From Nesterenkonia pannonica (lineage in GTDB: Bacteria; Actinomycetota; Actinomycetes; Actinomycetales; Micrococcaceae), in NCBI RefSeq assembly GCF_019575955.1, contig NZ_CP080575.1, forward strand, positions 124,001 to 188,000: a DNA stretch of 64,000 nt, given 5' to 3'. Each line of letters begins with the position of its first letter. Positions within the stretch are counted from its first letter, which is position 1. The translations under genes and the position numbers were made by a program. The notes below the pieces were generated by a model that saw nothing but the letters and a program-made list of their open reading frames with translations, was not told the DNA's origin and searched no databases. Shown here in pieces: positions 24,372 to 35,333 of the stretch.

Positions 24372-25102
24372 TCAGGCGGGGAGCTTCTCCACCAGTTCGC
24401 GCGAGGCGGCAGCGGGGTCCGGCGCCTCGGTGACGGCGCGCACCACGACCACTCGATCGGCGCCACTGCGGTCACCTCGCCGATGTTCTGCGCGTTGATG
24501 CCCCCGATCACGAAGAACGGCTTGCCCGTGTCCAGCTGTGAGGCCTGCGCCGGCAGCTCGGTGCCCACGGCTGCACGACCGGGCTTGGTCGGCGTCTCCC
24601 AGACGGGCCCGGTGCAGTAGTAGTCCAGCCCCGGGTCTGCTGCGGCGTCGCGCACCTGCTCGAAGGTGCGGCAGGAGAGTCCGATAAGGACATCGTCGCC
24701 GAGGATCTGCCGGGCCTGCTCCGTGCTGAGGTCATCCTGGCCCACATGGAAGACGTCCACGCCGCTGATCAGTGCCAGGTCGGCACGGTCGTTCGCGGCA
24801 GAAAGCCCGCCGTACGAGTCGGCCACCTCTTTGAGGAGTGTGAGCGCGGTCAGCTCGGTCTGCGTGGAGACCTGCTTGTCCCGGACCTGGATGATGTCGG
24901 TTCCGCCTTCGAACGCCTCAGCGTAGAAGCGCCTGAGCGCCTCGAGGTCCAGCTCATCGACCGGCCCGGCCTCTGGGTTCGTGATGAACCGCTGCAGGTC
25001 GGTGCACACGTACAGGCGTGCCGAGAGCAGCCGCTCGCGCCGGAGCTGGCCGAGCTGCGTGGGCTCGGGAACGGTGGTGGTGGTCATGCTCTCCTCAGTC
25101 AT
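24372..25102 (-). CDS. thiE: Thiamine-phosphate synthase ThiE
   Basis: Couples HMP-pyrophosphate to thiazole phosphate. TIM-barrel motifs are RLYVCTDLQRF, GGTDIIQVRDKQ (pyrophosphate Arg and Lys), AANDRADLALISGVDVFHVGQDDL and YYCTGPVWETPTKPG, then FFVIGGINAQNIGEV. The C-terminal end VVVRAVTEAPDPAAASRELVEKLPA requires one restored base near 24455. The N-terminal extension of about 25 residues is longer than usual. I saw no TPP riboswitch in the 60 bp before the next gene. Confidence 0.92.
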
Positions 25103-25164
25103 GGCACCACTGTAGAACGCCGAGGCTGGACGCCCGCTGAGGAGACGCTGAAGGCCGGTGAGGG

Positions 25165-25967
25165 TCAGCCTCTGCGCCGCCGCGCCGCGGGCCGTCTTCC
25201 CTGCCGGGGACCCGACTGCCTGTTCCTACGCTTCTCACCACCGTCTGCGGGAGTCCGGCCGGAGGCCTGCTTGGGCGGCTTCTTGGACGCCCCGGCCAGC
25301 TGGGTCCTCGCTGACTGGGGCTTGCGTCCGCGGGCGATGCCCACGAACTCTTGGATCTCGTCGCTGTCCCTCTCCCGCAGCCAGGCGAGCGCGACGTCGT
25401 ACCCGGGCTGGTCCTCCACCCGTCGGATGATGACGTCCTTGCGCGAGAGGGCGCGGGCGAACGAGTTGGGCAGCAGGAGCAGCCCCGCACCGGAGGCGAC
25501 GACTTCCATCGCGATCCGTTCGGCCCGGGCGAGCTCCTCGCCGCTGTGCGGCACATGCGGCTCCGGCTCCTGGCCGGGTGTCATGTCGGCCGGGGTGAAG
25601 AAGGTCTCCTCGGCGATGTCCGCCCAGGTGACAGACTCCTCCGCAGCGGCGATCCAGTGGCTGCGGGCGGCGCAGACCACAGGGTCTTCGGTGTAGAGCA
25701 CCACGCGGTGCAGGTCGGGCACCTCGGGTGCGGCGCCTTCGCGGCTGCGCATGTAGGCGATGTCGACGGTGCCCTGGGTCAGGCGCACACGGGCCGCGTC
25801 GGGGTCATCGCCGCCCGGATCGTCGAAGTAGCTGACGGTCAGAGGAATGTCGGGAAAGCGCGCGCGCCACCGCCCCACCCACTTGTCGGGGATGCTCCTG
25901 GGACCACGCCGAGCGTCATGCCGGAGAGTCCGGGCGGATTGTCCTCAGGGGCGGGGCTGTCGCTCAC
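25165..25967 (-). CDS. LysR-type substrate-binding domain protein without HTH
   Basis: The translation is a LysR effector-binding domain (GMTLGVVPG...SPDKWVGRWRARFPDIPLTVSYFDDP, then VDIAYMRS, AMEVVASGAGLLLLPNSFA) with no N-terminal winged helix. It ends in a Lys/Arg-rich tail of about 60 residues. GTG at 25967 gives a 17-residue leader (SDSPAPEDNPPGLS) before the domain, so the DNA-binding domain is absent and not just out of frame. Similar stand-alone forms exist in Micrococcales. It may bind a ligand or a partner regulator; the basic tail may contact nucleic acid (inference). Break near 25905. Confidence 0.75.
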
Positions 25968-26003
25968 TGCTCCAGCCTATAGACGTGTGGGCCGCTGATG
26001 GGC

Positions 26004-26709
26004 TCAGGCCACCTTCTTGCGCAGGAAGTCGACCGCGCGTCCCCATGCCTCGGCGGCCCTGTCCGGGTCGTAGGTGCCGATCGCGTTGGTGTCGTTGTGG
26101 AAGGCGTGTCCTGCGTCGTAGTAGAAGAACTCGACCTCGGCGCCGGACTCCTCGCGGATCTGAGCCTCCTGACGGCGGGCGTCCTCCTCGGGGTACATCT
26201 GGTCCTGCTTGGCGTAGTGGCCCTGGACGGCGGCCGTCAGGCCGCTGTAGGACTCGGGACTGCCTGCCCGACGCCGTAGAAGGGAACGGCGGCGGAGACC
26301 TTGTCGCCCTGCTGGGCGGCGAGCGCGAGGACGAATCCTCCGCCCATGCAGAAGCCGATCGCGCCGACTGTGCTGGAGGTGGTGGTCTCGTGGGCGAGCA
26401 GGAAGTCGGTGGCCCCTGCGAGCTGGCGAGCGCCCTCCTCGGCGGGGAGCTTGACATCATCTCGCCTACCTCGTCGCCGTCGTGGGTGATCCATCCGCCG
26501 TAGAGGTCGGGGGCCAGGGCGACGAAGCCTTCGACGGCGAGGCGGTCGACGACCTCCTTGATGTGGTCCGTCAGCCCCACCACTCCTGGATGACGATGAC
26601 AGCGGGTCCGGAGCCCGATGGTGGAGTGGCAAGGTATCCGTGGCCTGTGCTGGTCACATCGGAGCCCGGGAGGAAAGGTGACGTTCTGGTGGGGAGTCTT
26701 CTCGGCCAT
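26004..26709 (-). CDS. Dienelactone hydrolase-family protein
   Basis: Alpha/beta hydrolase of about 235 residues. It carries the DLH marks: Glu in VIQEWWGLTDHIKEV, nucleophile Cys in AIGFCMGGGFVLALA, Asp in the KQDQMYPEEDARR region and His in YDAGHAFHNDT. It ends DRAAEAWGRAVDFLRKKVA. Relatives hydrolyse dienelactone, but most genomic copies act on unknown esters. Breaks near 26585, 26460 and 26265. ATG at 26709 follows AGGAGG. Confidence 0.87.
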
Positions 26710-26790
26710 GGGGTTCCTCCTGGAAGTCGACGTCGTCGCACCTCACACTACCGAGGAGTGCTCCTTGCGCCTACCCCGGCGCATGCAGGC

Positions 26791-26823
26791 AGGGTCCCTG
26801 CCGCAGTGCGCGGCAGGGACCCT
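26791..26823 (-). terminator. Strong hairpin after the sugar-binding protein gene
   Basis: AGGGTCCCTGCCGC and GCGGCAGGGACCCT form a perfect 14-bp stem with a 5-nt loop. It lies 26 nt past the stop of the solute-binding protein gene in the minus direction and just upstream of the dienelactone hydrolase gene, so it probably ends the ABC operon transcript. Confidence 0.75.
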
Positions 26824-26848
26824 GGGCCGGACGGGGCAGCCCCGGGCA

Positions 26849-28172
26849 TCACTCCACTTCGTCGGCGAGGTCGGACTCGTAGAGGGACTCGAACTCGTCC
26901 TCGACGCGCTCCATCTCTTCGGCGACGTCGGCGTCAGAGGTGAGGATGCTCTCCAGCGTCTGGGCGAGCTCCAGGTCGGCGCCCGGCAGGAAGACGCGGG
27001 CGTTGTCCTGCACCCGGGCGCGATCGAGCTGGTCGACGGCGGTTTCGAACTGGGGCTGGTCCTCGTAGACGCCGGACATGTCGGCCTCCGTGTGGGAGGG
27101 CACATACCCGGTGCCTTCGGAGAAGAAGGCCTGGGACTCCGCGCTGGTGAGGTGGCCCATGAACATGGCTGCGGCCAGCTGCGCCTCGGGGTCGGACTGG
27201 GAGGCCAGCATCAGGTAGCGCCGCCTGTGGGCGTCTCGCCCTCGGCTTCGGGGCCGTCGGGAAGGAAGGCTGTTCCGACCTCGAAGTCGGCGGAGTCGAG
27301 GATTCCGCCCAGGGAGCCGGTGGACTGGATGGTCATCGAGGCCACGCCGGAGGCGAAGTCGTCGGTCTGGGAGGTGGCTGCCACGTTGGCCCATCCGTCC
27401 TGGACGCCGGACTGGGCGAACTCGATGGCCTCGACGGTCTCTTCGCTGCTGACGGTGGAGAAGTCCCACTCGTCGGACCAGGCACCGCCGTAGCCCCAGA
27501 CGAGGTTCGCCATGCCCCAGGCGGGGTACTCGTTGGAGGGCGGAAAGGCGTAGCCGTAGTCTGCGATGCCTTCGTCGACGATGGTCTGTGCGTTCTCGGC
27601 GACCTCGTCCCAGGTCTCCGGCGGGCTGTCGATGCCGGCTTCCTCGTAGTGGTCAGCGTTGTAGTAGAACAGCGGGGTGGAGCGGGCGTAGGGCACCCTG
27701 TAATGGCTGCCCTCGTACTGGTAGTCCTCGTAGAGGGCGTCCACATAGCCGTCGGTGTCGACCTCTGCGGCGTCGAGCACGTCGTCGACGGGTGCGAGGG
27801 CGCCGTTGAGATAGTTGGGGAACCAGGTGGCGTCGGAGAGGACGATGACGTCAGCGTTGGAGCCGCCTCCGGTCTGGAACCACTGGGAGGTCTCTTCGTA
27901 GTCGGCGCCTGAGGTGATGACCTCCACCTCGATGCCCGTCTCGGCGGTGAAATCCTCGATCATCTCGGTCTCGAGGTCTTCGGAGCCCCGGGGTGGTTGG
28001 TGGCGAAGGTGATGGAGTCGGCTTACTCAACACCGTCCCAGTCGGTGGCCTCGGCCTCCTCCTCCTCGCCTCCGTCGTCGCCGACGTCGGGGCCGCAGGC
28101 GGTCAGTGCGAGGCTGGCGATGCTCACGGCCGCGAGTCCCTTCCAGGCGTCGCGGCTGATCAGAGTGCTCAT
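26849..28172 (-). CDS. CUT1 sugar ABC importer, solute-binding lipoprotein (UgpB/MalE type)
   Basis: Lipoprotein signal at residues 1-26: MSTLISRDAWKGLAAVSIASLALTAC with lipobox LTAC. The mature protein of about 415 residues is a family 1 extracellular binding protein (ETEMIEDFTAETGIEVEVI, DVIVLSDATWFPNYL, PYARSTPLFYYNADHYEEAGI, GIADYGYAFPPSNEYPAW). It resembles glycerol-3-phosphate and maltose binders. At 28022 GTAAGC on the minus strand replaces GCCGGC and turns a Pro codon into TAA, a false stop inside Glu-Pro-Ala-Asp. ATG at 28172 follows GAGGAG. The ligand is not evident. Confidence 0.9.
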
Positions 28173-28227
28173 GGTGTTCTCCTCAGTGTGGTGATTCAGG
28201 TGCACGAGTGGGGGTGGTCGAGGGGCG

Positions 28228-29155
28228 CTACTTGACCGCGCCTTGGGTCAGGCCTGCCACGATGTAGCGCTGCAAAGCGGCGAAGACGATGAGCATGGGG
28301 ATGATGACCAGCACCGCGCCTACCATCAGCACTCCGTAGCTGGCGACGTCGTCCTCGACGCTTCGAAGCTGGTTCAGGGCCACCGGTAGGGTCATGCTGC
28401 CCCGGGTGTCGGTGATGATCAGGGGCCAGAGGAAGCTGTTCCACTCGTTGACGACCGTGACGAGGGTGACGGTGGCGATCGCGGGCGCGGAGACCGGCAC
28501 GGCGATCTGGACGAGCTTGCGGAAGTGGCTTACGCCGTCGAGCTCGGCTGCCTCGAAGAGCTCCTTGGGGAGGGACTTGAAGTGCTGCCGCAGCAGGAAT
28601 GTGCCGAATGCGGTGCCCAGTCCGGGCAGGATGATCCCCAGAGGGTGTCGCGTCCGCCGAGGGCCTGGATGGTCATGAAGTTGGGGAGCATGGAGACCTC
28701 CGGGGCACCATCAGCGCCACCAGGATCCCGAGGAAGATGAGGTTGGCTCCGGGGACGCGGATGAAGACCAGCGCGTATGCGGTGGTGATCGCGAGCACCA
28801 CCTTGATGACGGAGCCGACGGCGGTGACGATGAGGCTGTTCTGGAAGACGGTCAGCAGCGGGATCCGCCGGTCCACGGTCTCGTAGTTGTCGAGGCTGGG
28901 ATCCTGGGGCAGGAACGTGGGGCTGAGCGTGATGATCTCGTTGACCGGCTTGAAGCTCGAGGAGATCATCCAGGCCAGGGGCAGCACGATGATCAGCAGG
29001 GCGACGAGGATCGGCAGGTAGCCGGTGAGCATGGTGTCCGCGAGGTTCTGCCGGGTGAAGGCTTTGCGCCACTCCGGCAGCACGCGGTGCTGGGTCGGCG
29101 TCTTCGCCGCGGTGCCGCCGGAGGTCTGGGCTAGCTTCTGGGAGGTGGTGCTCAT
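28228..29155 (-). CDS. CUT1 ABC importer permease (MalG/UgpE type)
   Basis: Inner-membrane permease of about 305 residues with six TM helices (ILVALLIIVLPLAWMISS first). The EAA loop that contacts the ATPase reads ELFEAAELDG..HFRKLVQIAVP; its conserved Gly-Ala-Gly is altered at about 28530, where GCTTAC (complement GTAAGC) replaces GCCGGC without changing frame. It ends YIVAGLTQGAVK, the classic MalG C-terminus. The start overlaps the upstream permease stop by four bases. Breaks near 28710 and 28640. Confidence 0.9.
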
Positions 29156-30142
29156 CGGTAGTGCACCTTCCTCTCGATGAAGCGCATCTGGGCTGCGGTG
29201 ACGAGGAAGAGGGTGAAGAAGAGCACCACGGAGATCGCTGCGGAGTAGCTTACCCGGTTGTACTGCCCGAAGGCCTGCAGGTAGATCTCAAAGATGATGG
29301 TGTTGGTGCCGTTGCCGGTGGGCGTCATGACCCGGAGGATGTCGAAGGCGTTGGTCATGGAGAAGATGATGTTGGTGACCAGCAGGAAGAACACGGTAGG
29401 CGTCAGAAGCGGCAGAGTGATGCTGAAGAATCGGCGCACCGCCCCGGCCCGGTCGATCATCGCCTGCTCGATCAGGTCCTTGGGGATCGACTGCAGGTAA
29501 GCGAGGAAGACGACGGCGCAGTAGCCCAAGTTCTTCCAGACGTAGACGATGATGACCATCAGCAGGTTCCAGTCGCTGTCGAGGAACCAGGCTGGGGAGC
29601 TGACGCCGAAGGCGGCCAGGATGTGCGCCAGGGCGCCGCGGTGGGGTCGAAGATGAACATCCAGACCAGTGCGACGCCGACCCCGGAGAGCACATAGGGG
29701 CTGAAGACGGCCGTGCGCGCGGCGGTCCGCCCGGGGATCCTCTTGTTCAGCACCAGGGCGATCAGCAGGCCCAGCACCATCGAGCCGATGACGGCTCCGG
29801 CGGTGAAGATGGCGGTGACTCTCCACACTTCGATGCCGTCCGGCGAGGTGAAGAAGCGGATGTAATTGTCCAGCCCCACTGCGCTCGCCGTCGGGGCGCC
29901 GAGCCTCCAGTCCAGGGTGGAGTAGTACATGTTGCTGATCAGCGGGTAGTAGATGAACGCGAGGATCAGCAGAATGTTGGGGTAAGCGAACAGAAGGAAC
30001 AGCGACCAGTTCTTGGAGCTCTGACGGCGCTTGGCCCGCTTGCGCTCGCGAGCCAGATGGGCCTCGCTGGGACGCGGAGGTCGAGGGGTGAAGCCTCAGC
30101 GGTAAGCTTCTTGGGGCCTGCCTCCCGCGCAATCGTCGTCAA
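29152..30142 (-). CDS. CUT1 ABC importer permease (MalF/UgpA type)
   Basis: About 330 residues with a basic N-terminal tail (KRAKRRQSSKNW), then six TM helices beginning LFLLFAYPNILLILAFIYYPL. The EAA-type loop is LIEQAMIDRAGAVRRFFSITLPLL. Two probable GCCGGC sites are altered: GTAAGC at 29982 (Ala-Gly read as Ala-Tyr) and GCTTAC at 29247 (Ala-Gly read as Val-Ser before YSAAISVVLF). A TTG at 30142 after GAGG is the likeliest start. No ATPase gene is present in this operon; the one at 9,906 is a candidate. Confidence 0.88.
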
Positions 30143-30403
30143 AAACTGTTCCTCTTTCGTTGCAGAATGCGAATCGCGCGAACGCTGATTCAGTCCGGCG
30201 GGCGCCGCGGCCCGGAACATGTCCCATTCAAGGGAGTGTAAGCGACCAGATGCTTAACCCATGGTGAACCGAAGATGAACCGACTGTCCGGCGTCCGGTC
30301 AGCCGCCCTGCAGGTCCGTTCAGGCGGGAGCTGACAGAATCGTGATGTCCCGTGCCCGCTGACGAGGGGTAAGACCCCGTGGGATGCGCCCAGAGGAGGA
30401 TCG
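30143..30403. promoter_or_regulatory. Divergent promoter region between ABC importer and Mrp operon
   Basis: No gene is seen in these 260 bp. They must drive the leftward importer and the rightward antiporter operon. A GAGGAGG ribosome-binding site at 30393-30399 precedes the TTG start of mrpF. An 8-bp TCGCGCGA palindrome near 30174 is the only symmetrical element I noticed, and I would not call it an operator. Confidence 0.5.
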
Positions 30404-30727
30404 TTGGTTGAGACTGTGCTCGCGGCGGTCTTCGTCGTCCTGGTGCTGAACCTGGTGGCAGCCCTGGTGATCTGCGCCCATCGCCGTCGTGCTTACTCCT
30501 GGCTGCTGGTCATCCTCCTGGCGGGAACCTCGGGCGCTGCGCTGGCGGGAATCCTCGCTGTGACAGCCGAGGACGGGGACCGATACTTCGACGTGGCGCT
30601 GGTGCTCACCGGCACCGCTGCTGTGACGGCGGCGGTCCGTGCCGCACTGCCGAACGCACGCGGCAGAGACGCTGTGGAGCACGCGGCCACCGATTCTTGG
30701 CGGAACGCTCAGGATGGACCCTCATGA
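30404..30727 (+). CDS. Cation/proton antiporter subunit MrpF-like
   Basis: Small membrane protein (about 107 residues) with three TM segments: LAAVFVVLVLNLVAALVI, WLLVILLAGTSGAALAGIL and YFDVALVLTGTAAVTAAV. The last matches the FxDVALVLAL end of MrpF/MnhF. TTG at 30404 is set by GAGGAGG. At 30490 GCTTAC gives Ala-Tyr where GCCGGC would give Ala-Gly. It is first in an operon whose genes overlap one another by a few bases, so all subunits are probably translated together. Confidence 0.75.
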   Translation: MVETVLAAVFVVLVLNLVAALVICAHRRRAYSWLLVILLAGTSGAALAGILAVTAEDGDRYFDVALVLTGTAAVTAAVRAALPNARGRDAVEHAATDSWRNAQDGPS

Positions 30728-31030
30728 GCGTCGCGGCGGATCTCTTCGGCCTGGCGCTGGTGGTGGTCGGCGCCCTGTTCTTCACGGCCGGAACGGTGGG
30801 CCTGCTCCGCTTTCCGGACGTGCGGAGCCAGCTGCACGCACTGACCAAGGCCGACAACCTCGGGCTGGGCCTGATGCTCGCGCGCTGCCGTCCTGCTGGG
30901 CAGCGTCACCGTCGCCGGGGCGGCCCTGCTGACCTGGCTGCTGGCGCTCGCGGCCGCATCGGTGTCGGCGCGCGCTCTGGGCGCCGTCGAGGCTGACTCT
31001 CTGGACGGCGGGGAGGCGGCCGATGGGTGA
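30724..31030 (+). CDS. mrpG: Cation/proton antiporter subunit MrpG
   Basis: About 100 residues, MSVAADLFGLALVVVGALFFTAGTVGLLRFPDVRSQLHALTKADNLG...; GLLRFPD(V)xxxLHALTKAD is the MrpG/MnhG signature. Three TM helices are expected. ATG overlaps the mrpF stop (ATGA) and the gene overlaps the next by 8 nt. One break near 30885. Confidence 0.88.
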
Positions 31031-31979
31031 AGCAGGTCTGGTCGACTGGATTCTGGCGGCCGCGACGCTGGCCGCGGCTAAGCGTGGTGGTCTCTGCCCC
31101 CTGCGGATGGCGCAGGCCATGGGGTTCTTGGTCTTGGGTGTGCTCGCGTCCCTGGTGTGGCTGCGTATGGGCAGCGTGGATGTGGGGCTCGCGGAGGCTG
31201 GGCTCGGCGGCGGCCTTCTGGGCGCTGTGCTCGTCATCCTCGCCGCAGCGCCGCAGCGTGCCCCATCGTCGGAGTCGCGCGGCATGCCCGCAGCTCCGGC
31301 CGCACTCTTCGGGACGGTGGCCGGGGTCCTGATCACCCTCGTGCTGGGGGCGGCCTGGCTGCGGGCAGCGCCTGCGCTGGAGCAGCAGTCTCCCGGCTGG
31401 TCTGAGCCATTGGCCGAGCAGCTGCCGAGCACCGGCGTCGAGCACGGCATCACGGGGTGCTCCTGGCGTTCAGGGCCTATGACACGCTGCTGGAGTCGGG
31501 GGTGCTGATGCTGGCGGCCCTGGGGGCGTTGGCGCTGATGGACCCGGCGCGGCTCAGCGCCTCGCAGACCTTCTCTGTGGTGCCTCGGAACCTGAGCTGG
31601 ATGGTCCGTGCGGCGGCGCCGGTGCTTCTGGTCGCCGGCATGTGGCTGCTGTTCGCCGGGAGCACGGATTCCGGCGGGGCGTTTCAGTCCGGGGCGGTGC
31701 TGACGGCGCTGCTCATTCTGCTTCGCGTCTCGGGGCGGATCTGTCATTCGTGCACCGGGTGCTGCTGCGCCCTGCCCTGGTGGTGGGGGTTCTGGCATTC
31801 ATCGCGGCAGGGCTGGTGGGGTATGCGGCCACCGGAGACTGGCTGGGGTGGGCCCCGGAGTGGGCATTCGCCGCTGTCCTCACCGTGGAGATTCTGCTGA
31901 CGGTGGGCATCGCCGCGGGCCTGTATGCGATCTTCCTGGCCGTGGAGCCGCAGAGCAGGAGCGAGGGGCCGTCGTATGA
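31023..31979 (+). CDS. Fused MbhD/MbhE-like and MrpB antiporter subunit
   Basis: The N-terminal part (DUF4040/MbhD type: AMGFLVLGVLASLVWLRMGSVDVGLAEAGLGGGLLGAVL) equals the C-terminal helices of full-length MrpA. The middle part (HGITGVLLAFRAYDTLLESGVLMLAALGALAL) equals MbhE. The C-terminal part (SWMVRAAAPVLLVAGMWLLFAGSTDSGGAFQSGAVLTALLILLR) is MrpB/MnhB. About 315 residues. GCTAAGC at 31077 replaces GCCGGC and shifts the frame; further breaks near 31450 and 31730. The stop is probably the TGA overlapping the mrpC start, which needs a frame repair near 31970. Confidence 0.75.
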
Positions 31980-32257
31980 GCACCGCTGCTCTCTACCTGA
32001 TTCTGGGCACCGCCGTGGCTGTGTCCGGCACGGTGCGCATGCTGCTGGTGCGGGACGCGGTGGCGCGGCTCATTGCGATGAATGTGGTGGGCGTCGGCTC
32101 GCTGCTGGTGCTGATGGCGATCGCAGCTCGTGCACCTGAGGGCACGGAGCCGCTGCTCTCTGCCCTGGTGATCACCGGCCTGGTCATCACGGTGGCGTTC
32201 ACGGGCTTCGGCGCGGTGCTGATCCGCCGGATCGAAGAGGCGGGTGAGGACCCGTGA
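31976..32257 (+). CDS. mrpC: Cation/proton antiporter subunit MrpC
   Basis: NuoK-like subunit of 93 residues: MSTAALYLILGTAVAVSGTVRMLLVRDAVARLIAMNVVGVGSLLVL..., EPLLSALVITGLVITVAFTGFGAVLIRRI. Three TM helices; P-LxxALVLTxIVI is the family mark. It is intact and overlaps mrpD by GTGA. Confidence 0.88.
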   Translation: MSTAALYLILGTAVAVSGTVRMLLVRDAVARLIAMNVVGVGSLLVLMAIAARAPEGTEPLLSALVITGLVITVAFTGFGAVLIRRIEEAGEDP

Positions 32258-33761
32258 GCATGGCGTTCGTCCTGGGGGCCGCTGTGCTGCTGCCTCTGGC
32301 GGCTGCGGCGGCGGTCGCACTCCTGGGCCCCGGGCCGCACGCATCGTGGGGCTGGGCTCGACGCTGCTGACCGGCGTTCTGGGCGTCCTGCTGGCGGCGG
32401 AGGTGTCCCTGCACGGTGTGCAGGAGGTCGCCCTGGGCGGCTTCGGAGCCCCGCTGGGCATCCATCTGCGCGCAGATGGCCTGAGTGCGGTCTTCCTGGC
32501 CCTGGCGGCCCTGGTCTCCGTGGTGCTCAGTGTCTTCGCGGCCACGTCGAAGGACACTCCGGGAGGGTTCTGGCCGCTGTGGCTCGGCTGCCTGTCGGGC
32601 CTGAACGCTGTCTTCGTCTCGGGGACCTGTTCAACACCTATGTGGGCCTTGAGCTGGTGGGCCTGACCGCGGTGGCGCTGGTGGCCCTCGGCGGCCGGGG
32701 TGCGTGGTAAGCGCTGCGGTACCTGTTCGTGGCGGTGCTGGGCTCTCTGCTGTTCCTGGTGGGCGTCGGCCTTCTGGTGTCGGTGACGGGGACGCTGGAC
32801 ATCGCGCAGACGGGCGCTGCGATGCATGAGGCGAGCGCCGAGCAGGAGGCTGCTCTGCTGATGGCGGCGGGCCTGATGACCGTCGGCATGGGCCTGAAGG
32901 TGGCGCTGGTGCCTATGCATGCGTGGCTGATCAGCGCGCACTCGAGTGCCCCGAGCGTCGTGTCCCCTTTGCTCTCCGGATTGGTGATCAAGGCCGCACT
33001 TTTTGTGGTGCTGCGGGTGTGGCTCTGGGTGCTGCCGGAGGCTGGCTCGCCGAGCCTCTGGCCTGGGCTCTTGGAGCGTTGGGGGCGGTCGCGGTGATCG
33101 GCGCCTCGATGGCGGCTCTGCGGCAGGATCGGTTGAAGCCGCTGATCGCATATTCGACGGTGGCGCAGGTGGGCTACTGGTTCTTGGCGTTTCCGCTGCT
33201 GGTGGAGTCGACGCCGGGCCATGATGACGTGGCTCCGGGGCGTACAGCGGAATCGTTGCGCTGGCGGTGGGGCATGGTGTGGCGAAGGCAGGCCTCTTCG
33301 CTGCAGCCGGGTACCTGAAGTCTGTGTACGGAACGGATGAGATCGCGGAGCTGCATGGGGCGGTGCGGACTCATCCCATCGTGGTGATGAGCATGGGCCT
33401 CTCTGCGGTGGGGCTCGTCGGCCTCCCGGTGTCGTTGGGCTTTGCAGGCAAGTGGCAGGTGGCCACCGCTGCGGTGGAGGCTGAGCAGTGGTGGATGCTT
33501 CTGGTGATCGCGGTGGGGACTGTGCTGGCGGTAGCTATGCGGTCCGCGGCATTGCGCCGCTGCTGATGCAGCAGGACCCTCACGCCAAGCGATGCTGATC
33601 TCAGCAGCGAGGACACCGACGAGGGGCCGACCGTCAAAACGTCCCGCAACTTCACCTCGGTCCCTGGAATGGCTGTGCTGACGCTGGGCTCGGCGACGAT
33701 CATCACCGGGTTCGCGCCCACGTGGCTCGCCGAGGTGCTGGAGGTGGGCGCCCCATGGTGA
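32254..33761 (+). CDS. mrpD: Cation/proton antiporter subunit MrpD
   Basis: NuoM/N-like antiporter subunit of about 500 residues with some 14 TM helices. Key elements: DLFNTYVGLELVGLTAVALVAL with the conserved TM5 Glu, KVALVPMHAWLISAHSSAPSVVSPLLSGLVIKAALFVVLR with the TM7 Lys and broken-helix region, DRLKPLIAYSTVAQVGYW, and GLFAAAGYL. GTAAGC at 32705 replaces GCCGGC in GAW-Pro-Ala-LRYL, creating a stop. Other breaks near 32335, 32625, 33080, 33240, 33530 and 33580. Confidence 0.88.
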
Positions 33762-35333
33762 ATGACCTGACGCAGAGCCATCTGGTGCTGACCGCCGTGC
33801 CGGTGGTGATGATTGCGCTGTCCTTGGGCGCTGCGACGATCATCTTCCCGCTGGGTGAGCATCAGGTCCGTCTGCGCTCCTCGATCAACCTGGCGGCGGC
33901 CAGCCTGAAGGTGCTGCTGCTGATCGCACTGGTCCCGGGGTGGTGGCCGAGGGGCTCCGGCCCGAGTTCGCGGTGCCGTTCCTGCCCACCCCTGGCGGTG
34001 AGCCTATTGAGCTGGTGCTGAGGGCTGATCCTCTGGCGCTGCTGTTCGCGGGGCTGTCGGCGATCCTGTGGCTGCTGACGACCATCTATGCGATCGGCTA
34101 CTTGGAGGAAGCCGAACCGTTCACGGTTCTTCGGGTTCTTCAGCCTGTGTGTGACCGCGACGGTGGGGCTGAGCTTCTCCGGGAACCTGATCACTTTCCT
34201 GGTGTTCTATGAGCTGCTGACGCTGACGACCTACCCGCTGGTGGCGCACTGGGGCGACGAGAAGTCGCTGAAGGCGTCGAAGATCTACCTGCGCTACGCC
34301 TTGGGCGGCGGCGTGGCGGTGCTGATGGGCGTGGTCTGGCTGACCATGGAGGTCGGCGCGGTGGACTTCGAGGAGGGAGGCGCCGCGGAGGTGGCGGACT
34401 TCGCGCAGTCGAACCCGGCCTCTGCGGCGATCATCTTCGCGCTGCTGGTGGGCGGCATGGGGTCAAGGCGGCGCTGATTCCGCTGCACTCGTGGCTTCCC
34501 ATCGCCATGGTTGCTCCTGCTCCCGTCTCTGCTCTGCTGCACGCGGTGGCTGTGGTGAAGGCGGCGTGTTCGGGATTGTGCGAGTGATCGACGATGTGTA
34601 CGGAATCCGCACGGCGGAGGAGCTGGGGGTGCTGACCCCGCTGCTGGTGGTGGCGAGCGCGACGGTCATCTACGGCTCCTATCAGGCGTTGCGGGCGCAG
34701 GAGATCAAGCGTCGGCTCGCGTTCTCGACGGTCTCGCAGGTTAGCTATGTGGTGCTGGGGGTGGCGATGTTCTCGGTGGCGGGAACGGTGGCGGGATCAT
34801 GCACCTGGTGCATCAGGGGATCATGAAGATCACGCTGTTCTTCTGCGCGGGTCTCTTCGCCGAGTCCATGGGGGCCCATACTCTCGATGACCTTCGGGGC
34901 CGGGCGTCGGATGCCGTGGACGTCGGCGGCGTTCACGGTGGGGCCCTCGGCATGATGGGACTCCCGCCGACGGCCGGGTTCATCTCCAAATGGCAGCTGG
35001 GGCTGGGCGCCCTGGACTCCCCGCATCCGTGGGTGCTGGGGTGCTGGTGGCCTCGTCGGCGCTGAACGCGGCGTACTTCCTGCCCGTGGTGTTCAGGATG
35101 TGGTTCTCGGATGCTTCGGAGGAGACCGGGTGGGCGCCGAGCGGCGGCCGCAAGGAGGGCGAGGAGGAGCCCGAGGAGAGCCGGTTCGCTGCGCGGGCGA
35201 TCCGTGAGCCGAAGGCCCTGCTCCTTCCTGCTCTGTGCACAGCCTACTTCACGCTGGCGCTGGGGCTGGGCGCCTCGTGGGCGTTCTCGCCGCTGGAGGT
35301 CTCGCGGTTCATCGCTGAGGGGTGTTCAGCTGA
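33755..35333 (+). CDS. Second proton-pumping subunit (NuoL/MrpA-N type)
   Basis: About 525 residues. Motifs: LRADPLALLFAGLSAILWLLTTIYAIGYL, FLVFYELLTLTTYPLVAHWGDEKSLKASKIYLRYALGG with conserved Glu, [56 protein letters not shown] and MHLVHQGIMKITLFFCAGL. The histidines in [11 protein letters not shown] and HLVHQGIMK are those of NuoL/MrpA. The ATG overlaps the mrpD stop by 7 nt and the gene ends TGATG with the third subunit. Breaks near 33940, 34125, 34460, 34570, 34795, 34905, 35040 and 35320. Confidence 0.85.
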
